Assembly: GCF_013409645.1 (NCBI RefSeq)
Contig: NZ_JACCBG010000001.1
Coordinates: 1-64,000 of the forward strand
Length of the DNA: 64,000 nucleotides
DNA from: Nocardioides panaciterrulae
GTDB taxonomy: Bacteria; Actinomycetota; Actinomycetes; Propionibacteriales; Nocardioidaceae
Direction of reading: 5' to 3'
This document shows, piece after piece, positions 32,686 through 45,420 of this stretch; the first letter of the stretch is position 1; each line of letters opens with the position of its first letter. The notes beneath the pieces were generated by a model. It was not told the DNA's origin and ran no database searches. It saw only the letters and a list, made by a program, of their open reading frames with translations. The translations under genes were made by a program, and so were the position numbers.

Positions 32686-33524
32686 CGGGCGCCCGGCCCG
32701 GCCAGGTGCTCGCGGAGGTAGGCGCCGGAGGCCTCGTAGGTCTCGTCGATGCGCCGCTGCACGCCGGCGAAGTCCCGGCTGCCCAGCAGGCTGTCGTCGC
32801 GGGTGGAGGTGCCGCGCGCCGGCAGCACGTGGGCCTCCACGTCGTCGGGCAGCTCGGACATCTCCCGGACGAACCGGTGCCGGCGGGCGATCTCGAAGGA
32901 GACCCGGGCCACCTCCCAGGGCCGGCGCGGCACCTGCAGCGGCCGGTCCACCCGACCGACCTGCAGCACGAAGATGCGCGTCGCCCCCAGCCGCACCGCC
33001 CGGGCGACCGGGATCGAGTTGACGATGCCGCCGTCGAGGAAGTGCTCGTCGCCGACCTTGGCCGGCGGCAGCAGCCCGGGTACGGCGGCGCTGGCGACGA
33101 CCGCGTCCACCACCGGACCGGAGTCGAACCAGTGCTCGCAGGCCCGCTCGATGCTGGCCGCGCACACCTGGAACCGGACCGGGAGGTCCTCGATCCGGGT
33201 GTCGCCGAACTCCTCGCGCAGCCGCTTCTTCAGCGGCTTCGCGGAGTAGATGTGGGTGCCGGTGGACACCGCCCGGCGCACGGTCCGGAACGGGCGGTCG
33301 CCGTACACCTCCTGCCGGGCCTCGCTGGCGCCGCGCCACAGGTCGGTGAGCCGCCCGATCACCGCCGGCGACGGGTCCCGGGCCACCATGGCGCCGTTGA
33401 GCGCGCCGACGCTGGTGCCGAGCACCAGCTCCGGGCGGATGCCGTGGTCGAAGAGCGCCCGCAGCATGCCGACCTCGACCGCGCCCAGGACCCCGCCGCC
33501 GCCGAGCACGAACGCGGTCGTCAC
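32682..33524 (-). CDS. Patatin-like phospholipase
   Basis: 280 residues from GTG 33524. Oxyanion loop GGGGVLGAVEVG at 8-19, nucleophile elbow GTSVG (Ser 38), catalytic Asp in HFLDGGIVNSIP. These are the Ser-Asp dyad motifs of the RssA/patatin group, which hydrolyse acyl ester bonds in phospholipids. No signal peptide. Translationally coupled to the acyltransferase. Confidence 0.9.
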   Translation of the reverse strand: MTTAFVLGGGGVLGAVEVGMLRALFDHGIRPELVLGTSVGALNGAMVARDPSPAVIGRLTDLWRGASEARQEVYGDRPFRTVRRAVSTGTHIYSAKPLKKRLREEFGDTRIEDLPVRFQVCAASIERACEHWFDSGPVVDAVVASAAVPGLLPPAKVGDEHFLDGGIVNSIPVARAVRLGATRIFVLQVGRVDRPLQVPRRPWEVARVSFEIARRHRFVREMSELPDDVEAHVLPARGTSTRDDSLLGSRDFAGVQRRIDETYEASGAYLREHLAGPGAR

Positions 33525-33538
33525 GCGGTCACCTCGGG

Positions 33539-33597
33539 TAGTCCGTGACGAAATGGCCCCGTCCGGGGCTCGGGAGGGGCCGGAACGTCACGGACTA
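33539..33597 (-). terminator. Hairpin overlapping the DUF3817 stop codon
   Basis: TAGTCCGTGACG (33539-33550) is complementary to 33586-33597; inside it, GGCCCC pairs with GGGGCC. The right arm contains the stop codon of the DUF3817 gene (33595-33597), so the transcript would fold immediately after translation ends. Probable terminator. Confidence 0.7.
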
Positions 33598-33945
33598 TCT
33601 CGCCTCGGCGGTGGAGACCAGCTCGGGGTGCTCGGCCCGCAGCCGTTGGGTGACCCGGTGCTCGACCCAGAAGATCAGCAGCGGGATCAGGCCGGCGGCC
33701 AGGGCGACGACGGTGAACGTCGCGCTCCACCGGGCCCGCCGGGAGAGGAAGAACGCCACCACGACGTAGATCATGAACGCCCATCCGTGGGCGACCCACA
33801 GGATGCTCGCGGACTCGCCGAACCGCTGCAGGCTGCTGCCCTCGGTCGCGAGATACTTCAGGGGGAGCGCCACCAGCGCGCAGAACGCGAGCAGCACGCC
33901 GACGATGATCGCCAGCACGCGGTAGGCGTTGAAGAGGTTCTTCAC
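33595..33945 (-). CDS. DUF3817 integral membrane protein
   Basis: 116 residues from GTG 33945 (GTGA overlap with SURF1). Three membrane helices; VLAIIVGVLLAFCALVALPL near the start, then ASILWVAHGWAFMIYVVVAF and a third helix before EHRVTQRLRAE, the DUF3817 layout. This family is widespread in actinobacteria and has no known function. Coupling to SURF1 hints at a respiratory-chain context. Confidence 0.85.
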   Translation of the reverse strand: MKNLFNAYRVLAIIVGVLLAFCALVALPLKYLATEGSSLQRFGESASILWVAHGWAFMIYVVVAFFLSRRARWSATFTVVALAAGLIPLLIFWVEHRVTQRLRAEHPELVSTAEAR

Positions 33946-34787
33946 GTCCTCGAGGTTACTGACCCGCCGCGGCCGCCCGCCGGCTCACCCCCGACCCGGT
34001 CCCCGGGAGTGGCCTGGGTCTCCACCGGCTCGCCCTCGCGACGCACGTCGCGCACCCACCGGCCCCAGATGAAGACCGCGAACCCGGCGAAGAACCACCA
34101 CTCGATCGCGTAGAAGAGGTTGCGCAGCGCGGTGAACGCTCCCGCCGGGGGCAGCTGCTGCAGGTCGGCGTGCACCAGGCCGCTGGTGCCGTCGTTGGTC
34201 GCGGCCGCGCCGACCGGCCAGTCGCCCGGCGCGGCCCGGTCGGCGACGACGGCGTACGCGCCGTAAAGGTCCTGGTGCACGTGCTGGAGCAGGTCGGCGG
34301 TGCGCAGCTGGGGGAGCACGTCGTCGCCGGGGTCCTTGTCCATCTCCCCCGAGCCCTCCGAGGGCTGGAGCCAGCCGACCATCCGGGCGGTGCCGGTCGG
34401 GGGGGCCGGTGCCTGCGCGGGCCGGGCGACCCAGCCCCGCACGACCGGGATCGCGGGGTCGTGGGCGCCGGGGATCGCCAGCGGGGTCACCACCCAGTAG
34501 CCGTCCTGGCCGTCGTGCTCGCGTCCGGAGACGTAGACGGTGCCGCCCGGCACCCAGGTGCCGTCCAGGACCACCGGCTGGCCGACCCGGTCGCCGGGGA
34601 ACGGCGCGTCCGGCCCGATCACCGAGCGCAGCGGCACCGGGGCGGAGCGGGTCAGGTCCTGGGCCTCGGCCGCGCGGCGGGCCCCCCACGCGTCGTACTG
34701 CCAGACCCCGAGACCCACGGCGGCCAGCGTCAGCACCAGCGCCAGCAGGTGCACGCCCCAGTAGCGCGGGGCGAGCGGGGAGGGCAC
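33942..34787 (-). CDS. SURF1 family protein
   Basis: 281 residues from GTG 34787; a TAGACT hexamer lies just upstream and no Shine-Dalgarno, so probably leaderless. Membrane helices at ~12-30 and ~225-245; between them VGQPVVLDGTWVPGGTVYVS, GYWVVTPL, PVVRGWVARP, the SURF1 blocks. SURF1 proteins assist assembly of cytochrome c oxidase, probably by heme handling. The ends are Gly-rich and variable. Confidence 0.9.
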   Translation of the reverse strand: MPSPLAPRYWGVHLLALVLTLAAVGLGVWQYDAWGARRAAEAQDLTRSAPVPLRSVIGPDAPFPGDRVGQPVVLDGTWVPGGTVYVSGREHDGQDGYWVVTPLAIPGAHDPAIPVVRGWVARPAQAPAPPTGTARMVGWLQPSEGSGEMDKDPGDDVLPQLRTADLLQHVHQDLYGAYAVVADRAAPGDWPVGAAATNDGTSGLVHADLQQLPPAGAFTALRNLFYAIEWWFFAGFAVFIWGRWVRDVRREGEPVETQATPGDRVGGEPAGGRGGSVTSRT

Positions 34788-34853
34788 GTGGGGAAGTCTA
34801 CGAACCCCTCCGCGCCGGCGCGGCGACGGTGCCCACCGGGCGGGGCCTCCTGT

Positions 34854-34981
34854 CGCCGAGTCGGCGCATGTTGACGTTCCACACGGGAACACGGCGCCAA
34901 CGAGCGCCGACTCGGCGTGCGTACGGCGTCAACGAGCGCCGACTCGGCGTACACACGCCGTCAACCAGCGCCGACTCGGCG
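34854..34981. repeat. Palindromic repeat array, 32-bp period plus one inverted copy
   Basis: The 13-mer CGCCGACTCGGCG occurs at 34905-34917, 34937-34949 and 34969-34981, exactly 32 bp apart, each preceded by a CGCCAACGAG or CGTCAACSAG block. The reverse complement is at 34854-34866 followed by the mirrored CATGTTGACG. Each core is itself an imperfect palindrome. The array ends 2 bp before the lipoprotein gene's stop. Confidence 0.85.
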
Positions 34982-34983
34982 GA

Positions 34984-35970
34984 TCAGGGGCCGGTCGGCT
35001 CCGGGATCGGCGTCACCTCGTCGCAGACGGCGAACGGCAGCTCCTCGCCCAGCACCAGGCGGGCCGCGAGCGCCGGGCGCGGCACCTGGTAGCCGATCCG
35101 GCCGGTGGCGGGGTCGCCGACACCGTTGCGGAAGGCCTCGCCGAACTCACCCGCCGGCCAGTGGTCGCCGAGGTGCAGGCGGTCGAAGAGGTCGGTGCGC
35201 CCGGTCGCCATCCGCACGGTGGCCAGGTGGTCGCCGAAGGAGACCGCGAACGCGTCGAGGCCGTCGAGCTGCGTGACCCGGGCGGCGACCCGGTCCTGCT
35301 GCTCGGCGTCGGCATCCGGGCCGAGCGCGTCGGTGAGCGGCACGCAGCCGCGACGGACGTAGGTCGCCTCCGCGCGGTCACCCACCAGGCCGACGACCGC
35401 CGGGTCCGTCGCCCAGCTGGCAACCGAGTCGGCGGTGGTGCCGGAGACCACGAGGTGCTCGCCGGCGACGACCCGGGCGCCGGCGAGGCCCGCGACACCG
35501 TCCCGGACCGCCCGGCGGACCGGTTCGAGATCGAGCCCGGGGCGCAGCGCGAGCACGTAGCCGGTGCCGTCGGGGCCGCGGAAGTGCGCCTCCCAGTCGA
35601 CGTCGTCCTCGGTGAAGCCGTAGTCGAGGTCGAGCCGGGAGGTCTCCGGCCGCAGCTGCCCCTCGGTGAGCAGCGGCGCCTCGGTCGCCGCCCGCGCCCA
35701 GAACTCGGACCGGTCGGTCCTCAGGTCCGCGCCGGTCAGGTCGGGGACGCCGAGCTGGCGGCGTACCTCGTCGAGGTCGGTGACCGTCAGCGTGGTGGCG
35801 TCGGCGGGCACCAGCGGCAGCACGGCCTCGGCCGGCTCCGCGCCCGCGTCGTACGCCGGGGTGCCGCTCAGCCGGGCCGGCGGTGCCGAGGAGTCCGCGT
35901 CCGGCGGCGGGACGTCGTCGCAGCCGGCCAGCGCCAGCAGGAGCGCTGCCGAGACCAGGGCGCCCGCCAC
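34984..35970 (-). CDS. Putative lipoprotein of unknown function
   Basis: 328 residues from GTG 35970, the only in-frame start before a clear lipoprotein signal: ALVSAALLLALAGC with the lipobox Cys at 17. The mature part is acidic, with repeated beta-like segments (ATTLTVTDLDEVRRQLGVPD; DGTGYVLALRPGLDLEPVRR; HLVVSGTTADSVASWATDPA), two further cysteines, and no recognised domain. It probably sits on the outer face of the membrane. tRNA-Ala starts about 40 bp upstream. Confidence 0.75.
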   Translation of the reverse strand: MAGALVSAALLLALAGCDDVPPPDADSSAPPARLSGTPAYDAGAEPAEAVLPLVPADATTLTVTDLDEVRRQLGVPDLTGADLRTDRSEFWARAATEAPLLTEGQLRPETSRLDLDYGFTEDDVDWEAHFRGPDGTGYVLALRPGLDLEPVRRAVRDGVAGLAGARVVAGEHLVVSGTTADSVASWATDPAVVGLVGDRAEATYVRRGCVPLTDALGPDADAEQQDRVAARVTQLDGLDAFAVSFGDHLATVRMATGRTDLFDRLHLGDHWPAGEFGEAFRNGVGDPATGRIGYQVPRPALAARLVLGEELPFAVCDEVTPIPEPTGP

Positions 35971-36008
35971 CCTCGGGCGCCGCGAGGGGCGTGCGGACGA
36001 CGTGCTGG

Positions 36009-36081
36009 TGGAGCCTAGGGGACTCGAACCCCTAACCCCCTGCTTGCAAAGCAGGTGCGCTACCAATTGCGCCAAGGCCCC
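36009..36081 (-). tRNA. tRNA-Ala (anticodon TGC)
   Basis: Reads from 36081 on the minus strand: acceptor GGGGCCT paired with AGGCTCC, including the G3-U70 pair that marks alanine tRNAs; anticodon arm CCTGC-TTTGCAA-GCAGG; T-arm AGGGGTTCGAGTCCCCT; discriminator A. CCA is not encoded in the 73 nt. Located in the gyrA-distal tRNA pair (Ile/Ala) found near actinobacterial origins. Confidence 0.97.
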
Positions 36082-36092
36082 AAGAGGGAGGG

Positions 36093-36218
36093 TCAGCCGC
36101 GCTCGACGTTGTCGGTGGCCTCGGCCCACAGGGCCTGCTCGGCCTTGCCCTCGTCGATCTTCTTCTTGGCGATCACCGCACCGGCGGCGGCCAGCAGGAC
36201 CAGGACGAGCTTCTTCAC
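36093..36218 (-). CDS. DLW-39 family small protein
   Basis: 41 residues from GTG 36218 (GGGAG upstream). A membrane helix [20 protein letters not shown] followed by [16 protein letters not shown], matching the small actinobacterial DLW-39 family, named for a conserved motif in its ~39 residues. Function unknown. Immediately upstream of tRNA-Ala on the same strand. Confidence 0.8.
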   Translation of the reverse strand: MKKLVLVLLAAAGAVIAKKKIDEGKAEQALWAEATDNVERG

Positions 36219-36513
36219 GGTGACTCCCAAACTGGGTCGGGGCGCCTGCCGGACTGGCAGGGGTCGGACGTGGGTGTGGTCGCGGGGACCGGGCGGACCC
36301 GGCCCGGTGTCCCCTGTTCCGGGGTCGACCCGGCGCACAGGCTAGCAATCGGGGTCGGCCCGCGGGTAATCCGCCGAGCCCGGGGCAGGGCCGGAGGGGC
36401 TTGTCTCGCGGCAGGGACCGACCTACCGTGCAGGACACGGGGGCCTGTGACGTGACCCGCATCCGACACCGGAGTCGCGCCGCTCGGGCCGTCCTACTAC
36501 GGGGAGGACGGGG

Positions 36514-37332
36514 ATGCAGACTCATCTCCTGCGGCGGCTGGCCGCCGAGCTGGTGGGGACGGCCCTGCTGGTGCTCTTCGGAGCCGGGTCCGTGGTGGCC
36601 ACGCTGACCGTGGGCGGCGGACAGCTGGGGTACGCCGACCTGGGGTTCGTCGCCCTTGCCTTCGCCATCGTGGTGGCCCTGGTCGTCCACGGCTTCGGGC
36701 CGGTGTCCGGGGCCCACATCAATCCCGCGGTCTCGATCTCGCTGGCCGTGACCCGGCGCTTCCCCTGGGCGGAGGTGGGTCCCTACGTGGCGGCCCAGCT
36801 GGTCGGCGGGTTCGTCGGCGGCCTGCTCGTCGTCGCCGCCTTCGGCACCGACGCCGTCGACCTCGGCATGGGCGCGACCACGCTCGCCAGTGGCGTGCCC
36901 TACTGGCAGGGCATCGTCGCGGAGGCGCTCGGGACCTTCATCCTGCTGTTCGCGGTGATGGCCCTGGCCGTCGACACGCGAGCGCCGATCGGCTGGGCGG
37001 GCCTGATGATCGGCCTGGCCGTCGCCCTGGAGATCCTGCTCATCGGTCCCCTGACCGGGGGCTCGGTGAACCCCGCACGCACCTTCGGCCCCTACCTCAC
37101 CCTCAGCGTCTTCGGCGGCGACGTGCCGTGGTCCCAGTACGGCGTCTACGTCGTCGGCCCGCTGCTGGGCGGGATCGCCGCGGTCCTCGTCTACGACCTC
37201 CTCGCCCTGACCCGCCCCGCGGAGCGGGCCGCGGCCGAGGCCTCGTACACAGCCGAGACCCCGTCGGCCCCCCAGCCGCCTGGGTCGCCGGGGTCGCCGG
37301 CCCCGACCCAGGCACCCACCGACCAGGACTGA
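36514..37332 (+). CDS. Aquaporin / MIP family channel
   Basis: 272 residues from ATG 36514. Six membrane helices and two NPA boxes: GPVSGAHINPAVSISLAV and LTGGSVNPARTFGPYL, the pore constrictions. It conducts water or small neutral solutes. The C-terminal ~35 residues are Pro/Ser-rich. A formaldehyde dehydrogenase gene follows 50 bp later on the same strand, perhaps in one transcript. Confidence 0.93.
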   Translation: MQTHLLRRLAAELVGTALLVLFGAGSVVATLTVGGGQLGYADLGFVALAFAIVVALVVHGFGPVSGAHINPAVSISLAVTRRFPWAEVGPYVAAQLVGGFVGGLLVVAAFGTDAVDLGMGATTLASGVPYWQGIVAEALGTFILLFAVMALAVDTRAPIGWAGLMIGLAVALEILLIGPLTGGSVNPARTFGPYLTLSVFGGDVPWSQYGVYVVGPLLGGIAAVLVYDLLALTRPAERAAAEASYTAETPSAPQPPGSPGSPAPTQAPTDQD

Positions 37333-37381
37333 GCCACCGACGAAGCCACCATCAAAGCCACCAACAAAGGAGGAAGCCGTC

Positions 37382-38596
37382 ATGCCAGGTAACCGAGTCG
37401 TGGTCTACAAGGGCCCCGGAGAGGTCGCGGTCGAGACGATCGACTACCCGAAGCTCGAGGTCCCCCAGGACGTCGTGACGGGGCTGGGCCTGAAGAAGGC
37501 GGCTCCACACGCCGCCATCTTGAAGCTGGTCACCACCAACATCTGCGGCAGCGACCAGCACATGGTCCGTGGCCGGACCACGGCGCCCGTGGGCCAGACC
37601 CTCGGGCACGAGATCACCGGCGAGGTCGTCGAGGTCGGCGACGACGTGCTCTTCGTCAAGGAGGGCGACATCTGCTCGGTGCCGTTCAACATCGCCTGCG
37701 GGCGCTGCCGTATGTGCAACGAGGGAAAGACCGGCATCTGCCTCAACGTCAACCCCGCGCGTGCCGGGGCGGCGTACGGCTATGTGGACATGGGCGGCTG
37801 GCTCGGCGGCCAGGCGGAGTACGTCATGATCCCGTTCGCGGACTTCAACCTGCTGAAGTTCCCCGATCGCGACCAGGCGCTGGAGAAGATCCTCGACCTG
37901 ACGATGCTTTCCGACATCTTCCCGACCGGCTACCACGGCGCCTACACGGCCGGGGTGACGACCGGGTCGACGGTGTACGTCGCCGGGGCCGGCCCGGTCG
38001 GACTGGCCGCGGCGCACTCGGCCCAGCTGCTCGGGGCGTCCGTGGTGATCGTCGGGGACATGAACGCCGAGCGGCTCCGCCAGGCGCAGAGCTTCGGGTG
38101 CGAGACGGTCGACCTCAGCTCGGGCGGTGAGCTGCCGGACATGATCGAGCAGATCCTCGGGGAGCCCGAGGTCGACGCCGCGGTCGACGCGGTCGGCTTC
38201 GAGGCCCGCGGGCACGGCGCCGGCGCGGAGGAGGCGCCGGCCACGGTGCTCAACGACATGATGACCGTGGCCCGGGCCGGGGCCTCGCTGGGCATCCCGG
38301 GCCTCTACGTGACCGGCGACCCCGGTGGGGTCGACGAGCACGCCAAGGTCGGCCAGATCGGCGTGCGACTCGGCCTCGGCTGGGCGAAGTCACACGCGTT
38401 CGCCACCGGCCAGTGCCCGGTGAAGCGCTACAACCGGCAGCTGATGAACCTGATCCTGGCCGACAAGGCGCAGATCGCGAAGGCGGTCAGCGCCACCACG
38501 ATCAGCCTGGACGAGGCCCCCAAGGGCTACCAGGAGTTCGACAAGGGAGCGGCCAAGAAGTACGTCATCGACCCGCACGGCATGGTCGCTGCCTGA
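37382..38596 (+). CDS. fdhA: Glutathione-independent formaldehyde dehydrogenase
   Basis: 404 residues from ATG 37382 with an excellent AAAGGAGG site. Zinc-type alcohol dehydrogenase: NICGSDQHMVRG (catalytic zinc Cys), GHEITGEVVEVG, CGRCRMCNEGKTGICL (structural zinc) and a nucleotide fold VYVAGAGPVGLAAAHSAQL. The length, the DMGGWLGGQAEYVMIPFADF segment and long C-terminal extension match Pseudomonas-type formaldehyde dehydrogenase, which holds NAD tightly and needs no thiol cofactor. Probably detoxifies formaldehyde or dismutates aldehydes. Confidence 0.9.
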   Translation: MPGNRVVVYKGPGEVAVETIDYPKLEVPQDVVTGLGLKKAAPHAAILKLVTTNICGSDQHMVRGRTTAPVGQTLGHEITGEVVEVGDDVLFVKEGDICSVPFNIACGRCRMCNEGKTGICLNVNPARAGAAYGYVDMGGWLGGQAEYVMIPFADFNLLKFPDRDQALEKILDLTMLSDIFPTGYHGAYTAGVTTGSTVYVAGAGPVGLAAAHSAQLLGASVVIVGDMNAERLRQAQSFGCETVDLSSGGELPDMIEQILGEPEVDAAVDAVGFEARGHGAGAEEAPATVLNDMMTVARAGASLGIPGLYVTGDPGGVDEHAKVGQIGVRLGLGWAKSHAFATGQCPVKRYNRQLMNLILADKAQIAKAVSATTISLDEAPKGYQEFDKGAAKKYVIDPHGMVAA

Positions 38597-38604
38597 CCCT
38601 GCGG

Positions 38605-38656
38605 GCACCTCGCGGCCGGGCGGCTGCTCAGGCGAGTCGCCCGGCCGCGGGGGTGC
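38605..38656 (+). terminator. Hairpin after fdhA
   Basis: CGCGGCCGGGCG (38611-38622) pairs with CGCCCGGCCGCG (38638-38649), extended by GCACC/GGTGC outside. It begins 9 bp after the fdhA stop and lies in the convergent gap with tRNA-Ile; no T-tract. Confidence 0.7.
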
Positions 38657-38770
38657 CGCGGCGGCACGGGCCGGGAGCCGGATCGGCTCCGCCCGGGCCG
38701 GGAGGGACCTGGCCTGACGAACTGGCCGGTGGAGAACCGGCCAGGAGAATTGGCCGGGAGAGAACTGGCG

Positions 38771-38847
38771 TGGTGGGCCTAACAGGACTTGAACCTGTGA
38801 CCTCTTCCTTATCAGGGAAGCGCTCTAACCGTCTGAGCTATAGGCCC
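38771..38847 (-). tRNA. tRNA-Ile (anticodon GAT)
   Basis: From 38847: acceptor GGGCCTA with TAGGCCC, D-arm AGCTCAGACGGTTAGAGCG, anticodon loop CTGATAA, T-arm ACAGGTTCAAGTCCTGT, discriminator A and an encoded CCA (38771-38773). Downstream of gyrA on the same strand, as in mycobacteria. Confidence 0.97.
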
Positions 38848-38947
38848 GGGACCTGGCTGTGCCAGGGGGTGGTCGACCAGCGACCGGAGCGGACATTACC
38901 CCACCGCCGAGCGGGCCGACAAAACGGCGTCCGCGCGGCGCCGGGTC

Positions 38948-39522
38948 TCAGCCCTCGTCCTCCGCGAGCGTCACCTCGATGCCGCCGAGCAGGGCGGCGG
39001 CCATGTTGTAGAGGAAGGCGCCGAGCGTGGCGATCGCGGTCAGCAGCACCACGTCGACGGCCGCCACGAGGATCGTGAAGCCGAGCACCCGGGAGGTGCC
39101 GAGGTAGTTCTGGACGTCGAAGCCGGCGGAGTCCTGGCCGCCGACGACGTCCTGGACGGTCTGGTTGATCGAGTCCCAGACCCCGGCCGCACCGAGCACG
39201 GACCACACCATCAGCACCGAGACCACCGTCACGACGCCGAAGGCGATCGAGAGCAGGAACGCGGTCTTCATCACCGACCACGGGTCGAGCCGGGTCAGCC
39301 GCAGCCGCGCCCGGCGCGGTGGGCGCCGGCCGGCCGCCGCCTTGCCGACCACCGAGCGGGACTCGGGGTTGGCGTTGGCCCGGTGCTCGTCCGCCGCGCT
39401 GCCGAGCTTGGCCGAGATGCGCTCAGCGATCGGCGGACGGGCGGGGGCCTGGCCGGAGGTCTGTCCGGCGCGCCCCCCACCACGAGCGGTGCGGGGGGAG
39501 GTGCGCTCGACGGGACGTTCCG

Positions 39523-39526
<4 letters not shown>
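38948..39526 (-). CDS. DUF3566 transmembrane protein
   Basis: 192 residues from ATG 39526 (ATGA overlap with gyrA). A long disordered, Arg/Pro-rich N-terminus (~85 residues), then [20 protein letters not shown] and two membrane helices around [20 protein letters not shown] and [23 protein letters not shown]3566 follows gyrA in most actinobacteria (Rv0007 in M. tuberculosis). Its function is unknown. Confidence 0.9.
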
Positions 39527-42291
<2,765 letters not shown>

Positions 42292-42342
42292 GATTGCTCT
42301 CTCTGGTCGCGTCTACTGGGATCTAGGGCTGTCGCTAGACGG

Positions 42343-44457
<2,115 letters not shown>

Positions 44458-44757
44458 ACGCACCTCTTCAGCTGGGCCCGCCGGGGTCCGGATCGGGCGA
44501 GGACATACAGAGGGCCGCGGCGACAAGAGGCCAGCGACCCGGCATCCATGATAGCCGCTGGAGGCCCGCATTCCACCTCCCGAGCCGCACGGGGAGGGGA
44601 TCTGTGGAGGAAAATGCGGTCACAGCGGCTCCTGAGGGCCTCCCGGGCGGCCGAACAGGGGCTCGGTCAGGTCCCTGTACGTCCGCCGGCCCGCTGAGCC
44701 GTCTCGTGCGGTCCTCCCGCGGGCCGCCCCCGGCCGGTGGTTTCATGTGAAACCGGA
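44458..44757. other. gyrB upstream region
   Basis: 300-bp gap between dciA (stop 44758) and gyrB (start 44457), both leftward. It holds the parS-like site at 44739-44754 and presumably the gyrB promoter, which I could not place confidently. No gene seen. Confidence 0.5.
44739..44754. other. parS-like ParB-binding site (variant)
   Basis: GGTTTCATGTGAAACC: differs from the GTTTCACGTGAAAC core by one base (CATGTG for CACGTG), keeping near-perfect dyad symmetry. It lies 3 bp after the dciA stop codon. ParB might bind more weakly here. Confidence 0.75.
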
Positions 44758-45420
44758 TCAGCCGTAGGTGTCCCGCGGGCCCCGGCCGTCGCGGACCGAA
44801 CGGGGACCCTTCTTCCAGGTCGGGCCGTGGGGTCCGAGGACCTCGATCAGGGCGACGGTGCCGTGGCCCAGCTCCTGGTTCAGCCGCCGCACCAGCGTCG
44901 GCGCGAGCAGGCGCAGCTGGGTGGCCCAGGCGGTGGAGTCGGTCCGCACCACCAGCTTGCCCTCGGCGAACGACTCCGGGGTGCAGTGCTGGGCGACCTC
45001 GTCGCCGACCAGCTCGGGCCACCGTCCGAAGACCCCGTGCACCCGCAGGTCGAGGTCCCACCCGTGGTCGCCGACCAGGCGGTCCAGCGTGGTCTCCAGC
45101 AGCTGCGGGTCCCGGTCGTCGGGGTGCGCGCCCGAGGCCCGCGGCCGCGCCCGGCGGCCCCCGCCCTGGCGCGGCCGCCGGCGTGCCGGGTCGCCGCCCG
45201 CGCGCGCGGTCGCCCGGGCCAGGGTCCGGGCCAGGTCCAGCCCGTCGTCGTGGTGCTCCTCCTGGCCGTCCTCCTGGCCGTCCCCCTGGCCGTCCCCCCG
45301 GCCGTCCCGCTGGTGGTCGGCCGGCGTGCCGGCGTCCACCCCGTCCTCCGACGGCGCGCCGGGGCCGTCGCCGGCGCCCTCGGTCGGCCCGGTCGGAAGC
45401 AGCGGGCGGTCACCGACCAT
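44758..45420 (-). CDS. dciA: DciA-like (DUF721) protein
   Basis: 220 residues from ATG 45420, overlapping recF by 11 bp. A disordered N-terminus with GDGQ/EDGQ repeats, then a DUF721 domain at ~105-205: [63 protein letters not shown]721/DciA proteins load the replicative helicase in bacteria without DnaC. Position between recF and gyrB matches actinobacteria (Rv0004). Confidence 0.88.
   Translation of the reverse strand: MVGDRPLLPTGPTEGAGDGPGAPSEDGVDAGTPADHQRDGRGDGQGDGQEDGQEEHHDDGLDLARTLARATARAGGDPARRRPRQGGGRRARPRASGAHPDDRDPQLLETTLDRLVGDHGWDLDLRVHGVFGRWPELVGDEVAQHCTPESFAEGKLVVRTDSTAWATQLRLLAPTLVRRLNQELGHGTVALIEVLGPHGPTWKKGPRSVRDGRGPRDTYG

Noticed and set aside
34854-34981. CRISPR array
   Set aside because: Repeats are 13-bp palindromes with conserved, not unique, intervening sequence; no cas genes anywhere in the window.
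37382-38596. Mycothiol-dependent formaldehyde dehydrogenase
   Set aside because: Length, the structural-zinc lobe and C-terminal extension match the glutathione-independent Pseudomonas-type enzyme better than the mycothiol-dependent type.
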